Part shown: piece after piece, positions 24,136 to 37,050 of the stretch
How positions within the stretch are numbered: position 1 is the stretch's first letter
How the letters are laid out: each line of letters opens with the position of its first letter
NCBI GenBank assembly: GCA_035048815.1
Contig: JAUCBN010000021.1
Span: forward strand, 3,503,501-3,567,500
Origin: Abelmoschus esculentus
Lineage: Eukaryota; Streptophyta; Magnoliopsida; Malvales; Malvaceae
DNA: 64,000 nucleotides
Direction of reading: 5' to 3'
Translations under genes and position numbers: made by a program
Notes under the pieces: model-generated
Databases searched by the model: none
What the model saw: the letters and a program-made list of their open reading frames with translations, nothing else
What the model was told of the DNA's origin: nothing

Positions 24136-25419
24136 GTTGCAACACTATCACTCACTAGGTATCTGGATCCCATCAAACAATGGCACAAACCACACAAGGT
24201 GATCCACCTAGGATCTTACAGCAACAATACATGAACCAAGCCAAAACCAAGCATGCAAAACAATTTTCATCATAATAAAGTCCACATTACCAATTACTAG
24301 TTACATTAGTCATTTTATACCTTAAACGACCCATAGGAACATCATATCATGAATTATGGGACTCCTGAACTCAACCCTTAAAACTTGGGCAAAAAGCCCA
24401 GGTGTATCGATACGCCCACATAAGGGGTATCGGAACACCAAATATTGAAACACTCCCCAAGCCTTTTGATACCCCTGTTTCGATACAAGTATCGAACCAA
24501 AAATACTACTGGAGGATTCAGGTTTGATACACAGGCTGGGCGTTTTGAAACATCTGCCCCTTAATACATGAAATGCAGGCCTGCTGCATACAAAACTTAG
24601 AATTCCTAACCAAAAACTTCCCCAATCAATCCCAAAACATTCCTACTTATTATTGAAGTAGTTTAACTGAGTTTCTAATCAATTTTACTCATTTTCATCC
24701 ACTATAAATTAAGTCATCATTAAAGCATGTAAAGTCTCTATCCTAGCCAAACTATCACACAATCAATCAAGCATGCTAAAATAATGAAGAACATGAAAAA
24801 GCAAAGGATTTGGAAGTGTACCAACCTCCAAAACGAACTGAATAAGCTCCACAACCAGCCCTCAAACCTTCTCCATGACCAAACACCTTGATGGCTCTCC
24901 TTGCTCTCCAACTACAAGGAAGATGACCAAACGATTATTACCCGATCTTGGTGATTAAAGGAAGCTAAAACAACCTTTAGAACCCTCTAAAACCTTCCCA
25001 AAGACCATTCTCGTTCTTTCCCAAAACCCCCACTAAAACCTTACCTCCACCACTTCTAACCAAACTTACCTTAGAAGATAAATCTTCTCAAGCTGAAGAA
25101 ACTTCCCTCTATAAGTAAAACGAGATTTCAAACACTAACACATAAAAACTCTACCTTGGTTGATAGATTTGGGAGAGAAAGATGAGAGAAGGAGATAAAG
25201 AAGACAATAAAGGTGTCATGAAATCACTCTCTGCACAATGCAAAGAAAAGTCCTCCTCTCCCCCTCATTTTCTTCCCAAATATCTAATTACCAAAACGCC
25301 CTTGGATCACCATCCAAAATCAAACCCAACTCTAAACTATTAAACCCAACAAGACCCAAACACGAGGTCCGCAACCTCGGATTTACCCGACTCTAAGTCC
25401 CGAAACTCGGGCCGTAACA

Positions 25420-26150
25420 GTTTTTGGTAAGTTAATTATATAATTTAGTCTAAATAGTCGGTTAACCGTTATAGCTATTATTAAATTTTGTTAATTGTAA
25501 TCTAATTATTAAGAAACGATTTGTCATTATTGGCTAATTGTTAAGACACGGTAATCTAAGGTTCGATTATAGATTAACTTATAATTTATTATAATTTTTC
25601 ACACATATTTATTATTTTTTAGAGAATAATATAATTATTTATTCAATAAATAATATATTAAAATATTCATAAAAATACTTAACTAAAGATATTATAATCA
25701 TTTAAGCCATAATTTAAAAAATACTTATATAATATAAAGTTTTAACACAAGATAAAATACGAAAGTTTTATAATATTTTAAAATTTAAAAAATTTACAAC
25801 ACATAATATTGTAGTAATACATCATCAAAGTTCAAGACATAAAAACTGTAATCAAAGTTTTAAAGATTTATCTTTAACTGACATATAATAATTAAAATTC
25901 AAGATATAAAAACCATCATCAAAATTTTAAAAATTATTTTATATTTTAAATATATAAAAAATAATTTAATAGCGGTTAACTTATAAATAACTATTATTCC
26001 AAATTTATAATCGTAACCATAACCATTAATTATCTTTTATAAAAATTTAGTTAATCAAAGCCGTTTAATTTTAATGGTTCAATTAACTAACCTATAAAAT
26101 ATAATGATTATATTGATTAACAATTATGATTAATTATACACACCGCTAAT
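25420..26150. other. AT-rich intergenic DNA
   Basis: Contains GGTTAACCG / GTTAATTAT-like phrases in both orientations (25440-25580 and 25970-26140), perhaps the ends of a degraded inverted-repeat element. No gene. Confidence 0.35.
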
Positions 26151-27325
26151 TAGAGGTGATAAATGTGTCGTTCGGTTCGGTTTTAGTTCGGATTATTTCG
26201 GTTTGGTTTGTTTCGGGTTTGTTTGCATTCGTTTAGATTCGGTTTAGGTTTCGGTTTCGATTTTAATTCGGTTATATAATAATTTGGGTCGATTCAAATA
26301 TCGGATCGGTGATTCAGGTCAATATCGCTTCGATTATTTTTGGGTCGGGTCAATATCAGATCAGATGTTTCCGGGTCGGGTCCATATCGGGTCATTTGGA
26401 TTGGGTCAATCTTTGAATTTTCGGGTTAATTTGGTTTGAGTTGGACTTTAGTATGAATTTAATCGTGTATATTATATATAGAATTAATCATATATTCTTC
26501 TAAAAATATATATTTTTATTTGTTTGATGATAAAAGTGAAAAGAGGAAAAAGTATAAGGATTAGCTTGATAGCGATCCCAATAATTATTTTCATTACATA
26601 AATAAATAGTTCACATCAATACAAGAAAAATGGTGGAGGTCAAATTTTCGGTGCAAGATTTGCATTAAAAGTTATAAAATGAAAAGGTTTTGATTCAATC
26701 ATTTGACTTCGAAATATCACAAAATTTTGAAGAATAACATGGGATGACTCAAGGATTATGACATTTCATATTGAAATTGTTTTGAAATTTTTTTATCTCG
26801 GTTTTTATTCGAGTAAGGACAATATTAGTAATTTAAGGTCTAATGTCATTTTTGTAAATACATGAATTCAGATTAAAATCTTAAAAATAAATTATTCATT
26901 TCATATTTAAAATAAATTATTCATTCACTTTGACTCAATTATCGGGTTAAAATAAAAAATAGTAAAAATAAATTTTTGTAAATACATAGATTCAGATTAA
27001 AATCGTAAAAAAATAAACAATAGTAAAAATAAATTATGTATTCACTTTGATTCAATTATCGGGTTAAAATCGAATTGATGTTTGGTTTAGATCGATTTTG
27101 AGCAAGTTAATTTCGGGTTCCTTTCGGTTCGGGTGAAAATCAGTTCGGGTGAAAATCGGTTCGGTTCAAATCGGGGTCTATATCGATTCTTCTAGAATTC
27201 AGATCGGTTTCGGTTTCAGTTCGGATTTCGGATCACGTTAGGGTCATCTTGTTTGGATTCAATCGGGTTTCGTTTCGGATAAATCGATTCGTTTTTCGGT
27301 TCTCGAATCAAGTTTGCCAGGTCTA
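26151..27325. mobile_element. hAT-type non-autonomous element, TCGGTTCGG family
   Basis: The left end is TAGAGGTGATAAATGT and the inverted right end TAGACCTGGCAAACTT. Both flanks are filled with TCGGTTCGG / GGGTCGGGTC phrases and the centre is AT-rich. The 8-bp flanks CCGCTAAT and CTGATATT match at 5 of 8 positions only, so the boundaries are likely but not proven. Confidence 0.6.
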
Positions 27326-28236
27326 CTGATATTCATGCCAAAATATGTTTTTATTTTTGTCTAGAAACATTTTCGTCAAACTTAATATTTTCGTCTAAGC
27401 ATTTCGATACACCTAAAGGATATTTCGATACAACCTCAACATAAAAGGACATTGAAAGAATTCGTTTAGATACAATTGAACATGTTTCGATACGAATGTT
27501 CCAATATACTTGTATACATATCGATCCTGGTCTCAACTACCCCCGATGGATATTCGAATTGAAGGGCGTACCGATATGGACCAAGGCATACCAGTATGGT
27601 GTACTGATACATCCAAAGCGTTTCGATACATATAGATTAGAAAGCTTGTAATGACTAGTAATAATATTGATACAGCTATATGTGTACCGATACGTGTAAC
27701 ATCCCCTTTCCGGCCACTTTGTTATAATAACACTTTTAAAATTCATTTTTTAATATTGTTATTAGGAGTCTTTTTTTTTCTCAATATATGTTATTAGAGA
27801 GTTAATTTTTTAGTACTTGTGATTAGGTGCATAATATTTTTCTTAATATTTATTATTACGGAACTACTATTAGGAGTTCATTTTCTTTTATTATTTATTA
27901 TTAGGGTTATGATTTTTTCTAAAATTTGTTATTTGGGTCAAACTCTTAAAATTTAATTTTTTTATTTTTATTATTAGATATTTAATTTTTTTAATATTTA
28001 TTATTAAAGATATATTTATTTTAAAAAAACATATTTATTAATAAAAGACTAACTTTTAGATTATTTTTGGATCACTAAAATCTCAAAGATCACTCCGAAA
28101 ATGGCCTTATATGTGATCGGGACCATGAGCCGCTGGATGCCACTTGCTGCTGCATTCGCATACCTGTTTAGCGTTTTAGAGTGCTTTCGGTGTGCTTTTG
28201 CTGGTATGTATGCTAACGTTCCCGATGATGCATAAT
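27326..28236. repeat. Repeat-derived intergenic DNA with CGATAC motifs
   Basis: TTTCGATACA, ACCGATACG and related phrases recur between 27370 and 27700. TGTAACATCCCC at 27696 looks like an LTR edge. TTATTATTAGGAG-like units recur from 27750 to 28000. No gene is supported. Confidence 0.45.
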
Positions 28237-28758
28237 TAGAGTGAGTATTCGAGCGAGTCGAATTAAATCAAAAATTTTGATTTAATCGAGTTTACAAGTA
28301 ATATTTTATCATTTAAACTTTATTTATAAAAAAATTGATTCGAGTTTATAAAATTCGAGTCGAGTCAAGTTTTCGAGTTCTTAAAAATTTTAAATTTAAG
28401 TATTTATAATATTATAGTATAATTTAATTCTTATTTAAACGATTTTCTCTAATTATACAATATATGTATATATATACTTCTTCATATGTGACAATATTTC
28501 TTTCATATTTTTATATACCAATATATATATATCATAAAAAAATTAAGAGACTCATCTCGAACTTAAAAATAAATTCTTTAATTACTAAAAATTTTGAATT
28601 ATTCAAATTTCTGTTTTACAACTCAAACTTTATTTGAAATTTTTTTCGAGTCGAGTTTATTAAATTTCAAGTTAAGTTAAAATAAATCGAGTACTTTTAC
28701 CTTGAGTATAGTCAAACTTTTCGATTTTTCTAATTGAGTCCTGTTTCGCTCACCCCTA
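28237..28758. mobile_element. hAT-type MITE, CGAGTTGAG family, copy 2
   Basis: The left end is TAGAGTGAGTATTCGAGCG; the right end is TTTCGCTCACCCCTA. The 8-bp flanks TGCATAAT and TGCAACAT match at 6 of 8 positions. The internal GAGTCGAGTCAAGTTTTCGAG text matches the copy at 4064-4633. Confidence 0.75.
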
Positions 28759-28822
28759 TGCAACATACATCTAAATTCCATATGACTCACTCCTATGCAA
28801 CATACATCCAAATTCCATATGA
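28749..28822. repeat. Tandem duplication of 37 bp at the MITE edge
   Basis: 28749-28785 and 28786-28822 are nearly identical (two mismatches). They include the last ten bases of the MITE plus the flanking TATGCAACATACATC text. The duplication therefore arose after the MITE inserted. Confidence 0.9.
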
Positions 28823-29300
28823 CTAAGGGTGTAATGATAGTGAAAATGATCTATAATAATGAGAAATTATGTTATGGGTAAATCTTATCACGTCATCCAT
28901 AGATATTTACTAAAAAACATTCCTCTTTTCTTTTTTTCTATTTTAATAAGTGAATCTTCACTCACACTTATTGTTAATTCATTTTAAAAATAATTTTTTC
29001 AAGTGAATCTTGCCTCAATGTCGGAGATGAATATATGTTCGATGTATTATAATCGCGGGCAACGGATTTTATGTTATCATTCGAGTTACTGCAATACATT
29101 ATGCTTCTATGCTTCATTTTTCCAACTCTTAGCAACTAAGCACCAAAAGGAGATTAAATAACAAGAATAAAATTTAAACACTGTTACTAAACCAAAGAAA
29201 GAGGGAAGGAGGGAGGTTCAAACCACCACCATTATCATAGCTCAACAAGTTGTAACCTAAGGCTAGTCAGTTTTTTTAACAAATAGGAAAATGTTTACAA
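28823..29300. other. Downstream flank of the zinc-finger gene
   Basis: Contains the 3'UTR of the minus-strand gene next to 29300. Nothing else is recognised. Confidence 0.4.
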
Positions 29301-31825
29301 TTATAGATCTTCAATTTGCTCTACGGTAGTAAAATGTGCATCTATTTTGTTGAAAGTTTCTTGATCGAGTTCGATTCGAGTGAGCAGATGATGTATTACT
29401 TGCCTGGGAGTTACTTTAGTCTCTGCATACTCTTTGTTAAATGATTCGGGGTCTTTCATTTCCGTCTCGGAAGACACCGTGCTTTGATTAAAAAGCTGTG
29501 CTTTCATCTCCAAACACAAGTTTAGATCCTCTTCGTTTCGAGCTTTGTTCAACTTGTCTTCGATATCCCTTACAACTGAAGCTCTCTCAACCCACAAGCT
29601 CTTAACCTTGTTCAACCTACTGTTACTGTCCGGTTTATTCTTGTCATCTGGATCATTAACACTATCGTTTGCATCAGTTCTCTGAAGCTTTTCTATTCCC
29701 TGATCCACAATTTGTTTTATCCTCTTTCTGGCATTATCGGATCTCACCTGGTCAGATTTTAGGGTCAGCTTCAGACTTGAACTCGTGACTGAAGTCTCAT
29801 CATCCTTTGAAGCAGGGCTAGGATTAGACCTTTCATCCTCATTGAACCCTTCATCCATAGATTTTATACAAAAGACTTCCTCAAGAAATCTAATATTCTG
29901 CATGTACCGGTCAAAAGCATCATTTTCTGTTTCGATATTTCCATCTTTGAATTCCTTCAGCTTGGAAAACCTCCATTCGTTTAAGTCTATAGCATCCTGA
30001 AATAGCATACTGGTTTAAGGCATATAGTGTAATATAACAAACTTGAACAAGAGTATCTGTTTACTATTAGCTAAACTGTACCTTTCTCGTCAGGTGTTTC
30101 TTTGTTCGGACCTGTAGATTGTCAAATTGTGCGAAAGCATTGGAAAGTTGTCGAAATGAGGGAGCCCTTAACGATGTTCTGAATAACATGCAAGAGGGGG
30201 AATCAGCCACAAGTTAAAATGACAAACTCAAAAATCAATTTAAGGCCTAGAAAGGTAGGGGTGAAATAACTGATGTACAAAACCAATATATTTAAGTCAG
30301 CAAGTTGAAAAATGAAAAACAAAATGTCATGGGACCCTGAAGATTTTAGGAAAACACAGTTCACATTGGAGTTTGGGAGGATAGGAAACAAAACAAATTC
30401 TAGAGCCAAGGTATTAAATAATCAATTGTCAGTTGGTTTTCATAATCTATGCTAGTTAAGAATTCTTGAAACAGTGTCAGTGAGGGTAGAAGAGCAATAT
30501 ACGAAACATGAGAATGGATATACATGTCCAGCGACACCCATTTTGATCAACATGACACAGCGAAGTTTTCCTACAAGGAATGTTACAAGCTTGCAATAAC
30601 AAATTTGGTGAACTATACACCGGCTTCCTTGCAATGACAGTTTCACATAGAAACACAAGTTGTTCAGACAGATATAATACGCTTCTGCTTTTTCTGTCAT
30701 AGTTTCAAAAATCAAAGGAAATGCATATATTCACCAGCTGATCTTTGCAACTTACACTTGAGACGACGCCTGTGTTGACTTCTGCTCTGACGAAGGAGTG
30801 CTTGAAGTTGGTGACTTCTCTGAAAAGGCTGAATTTGACTTCAAAACTGCAATTACAATATAAATCAGGAATTGAGTTAATTATGTCTCCATTGTTTCAT
30901 TCCTTAGCAATACATACTCTGAAGTATTAAGAACAAATTCTTCATTTCTGTCCCAATCAAAGGAAACTACTGAACTCCTTCAGTGGCAATTCCTACATAA
31001 AAGATATACCACTTTCCTCTAAATAGTGGGCCGAGTTTGATAACCCCATAGGCGATCACCTTAACAGAGCATGCTTTCAGAATAAACTTAAACCTAAGCT
31101 CAGCATATTGTTAGCCTTTGAACAGAATATATGAATTTTACAGCAGAACTAAAACATATTATCTTGTGAAATGAGCAACTACCAACACTGAAAGTCATCC
31201 TCAAGAATCTGAACATCCCGTAAAGAAAGCAAATCAACTAGATGACTACCAAGAATCCTCAAATCTTTGTAATGAATTTAGAGATTATATACTTTCTACA
31301 GTTTCCAACAAGAACTTTACTTTATATCACCCACCAACATTAAAACTCCCACTTCATCGCCTTCACAAGCAACCACAAAATTGGATATAATCTGACCACC
31401 AAAACGACAATAGACAATGACCAAAATCAACTGATCTTTCAAGTTTCCAAGGCATACCATGAATATGACATGGATTTTGTGCTTTTGAGCAACAACTCTT
31501 GCAGGAACGATATGGGCACCTGCATAAGAGATAATACAAATGATAAGTTAATCATTTCTTCTAAATTTCCAAAAGAAATGGAAATTAAAAATAAAAAAGA
31601 ACCCCATAGCTACATATGAAAATAAATTTCAACACACATTTTTTACCTGGAACGGGCAACATTGCCACAATGAATACATTTAGGCTTATTAAGCCCACGT
31701 TGTGTCTTAGGCAGCATATCCATACGTTGAAACGGCGGAGGAGGAGGTGTAGCCGTGGTGGTGGTGGCAGTACCGGTGGCTGTTTCGGAGGTGCTTTTCG
31801 TCGCCGATGGTGATGAGGCCGCCAT
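29301..31825 (-). CDS. Conserved plant protein with SHI/LRP1-like zinc finger
   Basis: Five minus-strand exons (31825-31647, 31519-31458, 30846-30756, 30178-30082, 29996-29301) join in frame with GT-AG introns to give 374 aa. The N-terminus is Ser/Thr/Ala-rich with a Pro run. A Cys-rich finger follows: C50, C53, C61, C66, C69, C70, C77, H80, with spacing x2, x7, x4, x2, x0, x6, x2. This is the same spacing as the RING-like finger of SHI/STY/LRP1 transcription factors. No IGGH domain is seen. A Ser-rich linker (about 82-110) leads to an acidic/basic C-terminal part with NEWRFSKLKEFKDGNIETE and a likely coiled-coil helix with RDIEDKLNKARNEEDLNLC. I recognise it as conserved in plants but know no proven function; a nuclear role is a guess from the finger. 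Exons 2-4 are too short to be found as open frames and were placed by splice sites and frame. Confidence 0.85.
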
Positions 31826-33716
31826 TTCAAAGCACGTGTCTTTCGTTTTCCCTCCTCGTCGTCGTCGTCTTTGAAGAACTGGGTGTCTGAATTATGAAAA
31901 CTTCGTTGCTGTTCTTTTAAGAGAAGAGGGATTGGATTTGGGGGGAGTTTGAAATTGGGATTTTGGGAAGAAAATTGATTTCAAAAGAGTGGAAGAAAAA
32001 TCATATTAGGGCTTTTCTGTATGGGCTGGGGATTTGGATTTAACTTTTAAATTTCAGGCATTTTTTTTACCAAAAAAAAATTTATTGAAATTAATCAATA
32101 ATAGTAGAAAATTTCTTATAGCTAAAATATATATATTATTAAGAAGAAAGATAATTATATCTGGTAAAAATATCTTTTTAAGTCTTGGAGTTTATGGATT
32201 AAAAATGTAGTTTAGATTTTTAAATTAAGGTTTTAGGTTTATGTACTTCGAATTTAGAGATTATGATTTGAATATAGAGTTTAGGGTTAGAATTTAGAGA
32301 TTATACGTAAAAAAATCAATAAGATATTAACTTAAATCAATCTGTAGATCCTAAATATAAATCCTAAAAAATCAATCTTAAATTATATAATAATTAAAAA
32401 ATAATTTTAGACTAATTTAAAAAAAATCATATATATTTTTAAGTTTAAACAATTTAAAATTAAATTTGAGATGTTTTTAAAAGTTTTTTAAGTGTTTAAA
32501 ATATTTTAATGCAGTCAAACTTAAGATTTCTACACATGCATATCAATACGGTAGTCTCTGTATTGATATGGGTTAATATTTCAGTTATAGTATTTTTTTT
32601 CAATGTTGAAAATACGTACCAGCACAAGCTTCAACTGTATCGATACAGATAAGTGTATTAATACGTCTTGCACACATATTGATATCCTATGCTTTTAAAC
32701 TCCAATGGTTAGTTTCATGTAGTGTATTAATCCTTATATCAATCCTGCGTATTAAAACAAAAAGTTTCATAGCGATTCACCGTATCGATACAAACATGTT
32801 CATATCGATACGTCTTGTCTAGAACGAGCACAATAACTCTTTCTATAAGAAGAAATACACAGATACGCATACTTCGTGTATTAATATCAGAACTCTCGAA
32901 AGTAAAAAAATTTAGTATAAAAACTTATTTTAAACGGTTCCGATTCAATTTCAACGGTCTATATAGTTTTGAACTCATTTTAAACTATAAAATAGACCAT
33001 CAAGCATCAACAATAACTAATGATAAATTTATCGACATTTATCATGATGATAAATTAAAATTAAAATGATATAAAACCTGACACATATTTTCTCAAAGAA
33101 TAAATATTAAAATTATAAATATTTTTAAAATGTGTAATATAATATGTAAGCTTTGATTTGATGTAATTATATCCACAAAACTTTGATATTTGATATTCTA
33201 TACACGACACTTTGATTTTAGTTAATTATACACATTTTAAAAAATTCAAAAAAAATAATATGTTGAATAAGTATAATTATTATTAAGCTTATATTATAAA
33301 TAAATACTTAAAGTATATTAATTTTTTATTTATATATCTAAAATATTTTTCGATTAAAATAAATATCTAAAATATATTTTTTAGTTAAAATATTTAAAGT
33401 ATTTTTTATCAAAGTAGATAACTATTTTTTTTTTGTTAAAGTAGATATTTAAAGTATATATATAGTTTATCTAGGTTCTTAAAAGTTACCATATAATATT
33501 GATGAAAAATATATTAAATATATAATTTAACAAAAAAATATAGTTTAGGTACTTATTTTAACAAAAATAATTTTATCAAGTATCTACTTTGCTGAAAAAA
33601 TATTTTAGAAACATATTTTAACTATAAAGTATAGTTTATATACTTAATCAAAAATATACTTTAAATACTTATTTTAATAAAAAATAATTTTAGTACTTAA
33701 ATAAAAAATATATATA
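31826..33716. other. Promoter side of the zinc-finger gene, then AT-rich repeat DNA
   Basis: 31826-32040 holds the likely 5'UTR and promoter (minus strand); no clear TATA box was chosen. 32200-32400 has degenerate GTTTAGGGTT-like text. 32530-32890 holds GTATCGATAC-like motifs. 33290-33710 repeats TTAAAGTATATTTTTTA-like phrases. No gene is supported. Confidence 0.4.
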
Positions 33717-33971
33717 TTCTCTCTGTCCCAAAAATAATATCCCTTATTGATTTTTGGGGTTAAATTTTTAAATTTTGACTATTGATTATTTAAAATTTAT
33801 TATCGATAAAAATATAAAAAAATATATTTCAAAAACCTCTAATCGAGCAGATTTCAAACATATATTTTATAAAATTTAATTATTTAAAATATTTAATATA
33901 ATTATAGTCAAAGTTTAGAAAAATTGACTTTTAAAATTTAATAAATGATATTATTTATGGGACGGAGGGAG
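33717..33971. mobile_element. Stowaway (Tc1/mariner) MITE
   Basis: The left TIR TTCTCTCTGTCCCAAAAATA and the inverted right TIR CTCCCTCCGTCCCATAAATA are flanked by TA on each side (33715-33716, 33972-33973). The element is 255 bp, AT-rich and non-coding. TIR sequence and TA target site are the Stowaway hallmark. Confidence 0.92.
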
Positions 33972-34310
33972 TACTTTTAAGTCTGTGATATTTATCCTTT
34001 GAGAAAAATTCAAACTAAACTTGCAGCTAAGGCCTAAGAGGAATAAAAAAGAAGTTACTTTGCACCATATAAAACTGCATTTCTGATTAGATAAATTGAA
34101 TTACTACAGGTAGATACTAGCTTTCTAGACATTCATGTTAACATCTTTCGGTTCATGTATTTGATGCATGGATAAGCAAAGAGAGCTTGACCCTCGAAAA
34201 AACAAGAAATACATGACCGGAAGACGCGTAAAACATACCGGAATAAACCAATCTACTGTTTGTTACGACAAAATAGAATCGGGGGGAGTTTAGAGACGAA
34301 ACACCTCCGA

Positions 34311-36020
34311 CTACTGCTCTTTCCATATCCTTCCTGTAACTCTAAGCTTTAACTCCTTCCTGTCTCCACCCGAGAAGAACAAAGCCATGTTGCGTTGGAT
34401 GAGGAGACCATCGAAACTGTCTCGAACTTTTCGATGACTGTCTCTTATGCTCCTTGGGACCCCTTGCCAAATCAACTTCCTTCCATTCCCACCCACCTCA
34501 AGGCGATAGCTATATTTTTTTGCCTCATTATCATCTCCCATAAACCGCAAGAATGCTATATAAACGGGAGCCATCCCAAGCTGGAAGGCTTCAAAATGCA
34601 GGCAAAAGTACTGACCATAGCACCTGAAAACCTAGAAATCGAGAAAAGAAATCTGAAACTCAGTGGCCTACTGTCATAGAATCTTTACATAAAATCTAAA
34701 ATAACAAGGTTCAGTCTATTGAAAATATCATGGACAATCACAAAGAAGAAAAACCAAAGAAAACTTTGTTATTCCAAAGTAGAAGGTAATAATACCGTTA
34801 GCATCCATGTAGCATTCTTAACCTCATGCGGATTCGATTTGACATAACGGTGGTTGAAGGTGCTGCCACTGTGCATGTCAACTTTGTGATGATCTTTCAG
34901 GTGAGCAACAAGAGAAGGAATATCGCCAACAACTGTGCATTCTGACCCAGCACAAGGGCAACTATATGGTCTATACGTACACTGTGACTCGTGTTTTAGC
35001 TTGCTGTAATATGGATACATGCCTACGCACCCGTAACTTTGATATTTACAGGGAAGCTTAAGAGATGCAGCAACCTTCTCCAATGCAAGACATCTAATAT
35101 TCCCGAGCTCATGCCTGCATGTTGGGCACCGATTGTGCACCTTTGGCTTGCAACCAGAGCACAATGTGTGTCCATTTGAGCACTGCACAAAGAAGGAAAA
35201 TGGGCAGTAAGTTTACTGTGTCCATATTCAATGTTATAAAGAATGCAAAATACATAGATACACGAATGAAACTATGAATATTCACAACCAGTAAAGAGCC
35301 ACCATATCAGGAACTTCATGTCATTGCGTTACTAAGTATTTATTATAGCATTATTCTCCAATGTGAACCTTCTATTCTCTGGGGTATTAACATTGACATC
35401 GATTGAAACTTCCTTTTCCCTTTCATATCAAATTGTAATACATTAATCTAAACAAATTAATTCAATGATTCAAAACTACAATTTGCTTAAAGGTAAAATA
35501 ATGATCAATAGCTAGAGAAAACAAGAAAAACAATCACAAAAGATGATCAAAAGATAAATCATTGAGCCTTTTTGACCAATTATGGTGTAAGGTAATGCTC
35601 AATGGAAAGTGTGCGCAATATAGATTCATCTTGTGCATACACATGGTTTGATAAAGATATGTCTTGAGGGATGAGTATGAGCACGCTATGTTGCTCGGAC
35701 TCTTCATTGTTGTTGAAACACCGGTGTCCAACACTCACATAACATAGCAAGTAAGGTTTCTGTGGATAGCGAGAGATTGCGCTAGATACAAATAATAGCA
35801 TGCTTAAACAAACCTGATGAATTGGGGGGTACATTGCATTTAAGCAAACAGGGCACTCCAACAGTTCACGAACACTGCTATACACCACCAAATTTGGTTT
35901 TGTAGAGGGTTGACTAGGATCATTCACAGATTCACTATCCAACATGTCTTCATTTTGTGGAGGATCAATAACCTCAGGCTTGCCCTTCAAGTCATCAAAA
36001 AATGGATTCCCAGATGCCAT
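34311..36020 (-). CDS. SINA/SINAT-type RING E3 ubiquitin ligase
   Basis: Exons 36020-35814, 35182-34796 and 34631-34311 (minus) give 304 aa, the usual size for plant SINA proteins. The C3HC4 RING uses C56, C59, C70, H74, C77, C80, C88 and C91; it binds the E2 and is split by intron 1 after HQ69. The SIAH-type double zinc finger follows (from LKLPCKYQSYGC to VAHLKDHH). The substrate-binding TRAF-like domain ends in GDRKELKLRVTGRIWKEQ, as in the family. The protein marks substrates for the proteasome, normally as a dimer; which substrates cannot be read here. The start MASGNPFFDD was chosen because the codons before it contain no ATG. Exon 3 begins GTTTTCAGG after TTTCTAG; the nearer TTTTCAG acceptor would lose residues and frame. 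The gene looks intact. Confidence 0.94.
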
Positions 36021-36044
36021 GCTAGAACCAATGTGCAATCTAAA

Positions 36045-36946
36045 CTGAAATGACAGAAAATCTCAAAATCAGTTAACATTTCACATACTATAAAACTTCT
36101 TTATCTGAATCAGATTTCAACCTAAGTTATCCTGTTAAACGGCTACTCTGAGACGGTATTCAGTAGGGAATACCATCATTCAAAAGCCGACAAGTAAACA
36201 TGCTCTTAACACTTCACCTTATTTTTTCAATTCATCAATACTAACCCTCATGAAACTATATTACACCATTAACAATTAAAGGGATTTCCTTGCCTAAGAA
36301 AGCATAATTAAATGTTGAATTTACAATCAGACGAACATTCGATCATCTACAGAAACTCTTTTTTCACTCAAATAGACATAAATGGATATCCAAAAACACA
36401 AATCATTTAAGAATCAACAAAATGAATGTAATCAGTTCATACTTGATTATTAGAGCTAAACCAATGTACCCCTCACTGCAATTCATCAAAATTAATATAC
36501 ACTTAAAAAGAAAAAATGATAAAAAAATCTAACCATAAGGACTACATGTTCTTACCTCCCAATTCTTTTAAACTCCCAATCCTTTCCCTTTCTCTCTTAA
36601 ATTCACCGCCCAGCTCTGATTTCCGCCTAATCATCGAAAGAGAAAACATATATTTATCAGAAAATCAGATTAGAACTTGTTTTTCAAAACACCCAACTAA
36701 ATTCAGAATCGTTACAAGTTATAACAATGTAGATGGAAGAAATTAATAAATTTTAAACCAAAATAAGCAATAAGAGAAACTGTACAAAGAGAAAAATCTA
36801 CATTTTTCTAAAAATAGAACTACTGAAAGGAATCAACAATATCTAGAATATGCTAGAAAACAAAACTTTATAACAATTCAAAGAAAAATCTATGAAATAA
36901 AAGCACCCCATAAAGGAGAGAGAAAAAGAAAACCCAGAAAACGTAC
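36045..36946 (-). other. 5'UTR intron of the SINA gene
   Basis: A minus-strand donor GAAG|GTACGT (36947/36946) and acceptor TTTCAG (ending at 36045) frame a 902-bp intron just upstream of the ATG. Leader introns are frequent in plant SINA genes. The first leader exon is likely 36947 to about 37050. Confidence 0.6.
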
Positions 36947-37050
36947 CTTCAGTTCATGCTCAAAACCCCATTTGAATAAAAAGAAAAAGCTTCCAAATAC
37001 AGCGGAGACGGTCCAGAGTGAAGGAGGAGAAGAAGCTGAAGATAAAAGGT

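Larger units (their letters stand above)
13174..25419 (-). mobile_element. Old LTR (probably solo), split by two later LTR insertions
   Basis: The plus text starts TGTAACACCCCAAACTCGG at 13174 and ends CGAAACTCGGGCCGTAACA at 25419. Read on minus this is TGTTACGGCCCGAG at the start and GGGGTGTTACA at the end, as in plant Gypsy LTRs. Its own sequence is 13174-13224, 20402-20658 and 23694-25419, about 2 kb in all. The chromovirus 13225-20396 interrupts it with a perfect CCGTA duplication, and the solo LTR 20659-23693 interrupts it again. The outer flanks show no clear target duplication, so the solo-LTR reading is inference. Confidence 0.55.

Noticed and set aside
32200..32400. Interstitial telomere array
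   Set aside because: TTTAGGG-like words are too degenerate and mixed with AT filler; no run of perfect repeats.
35580..36038. 152-aa frame reading past the SINA exon 1 donor
   Set aside because: The RING continues only if exon 1 stops after HQ at 35814 and joins 35182.
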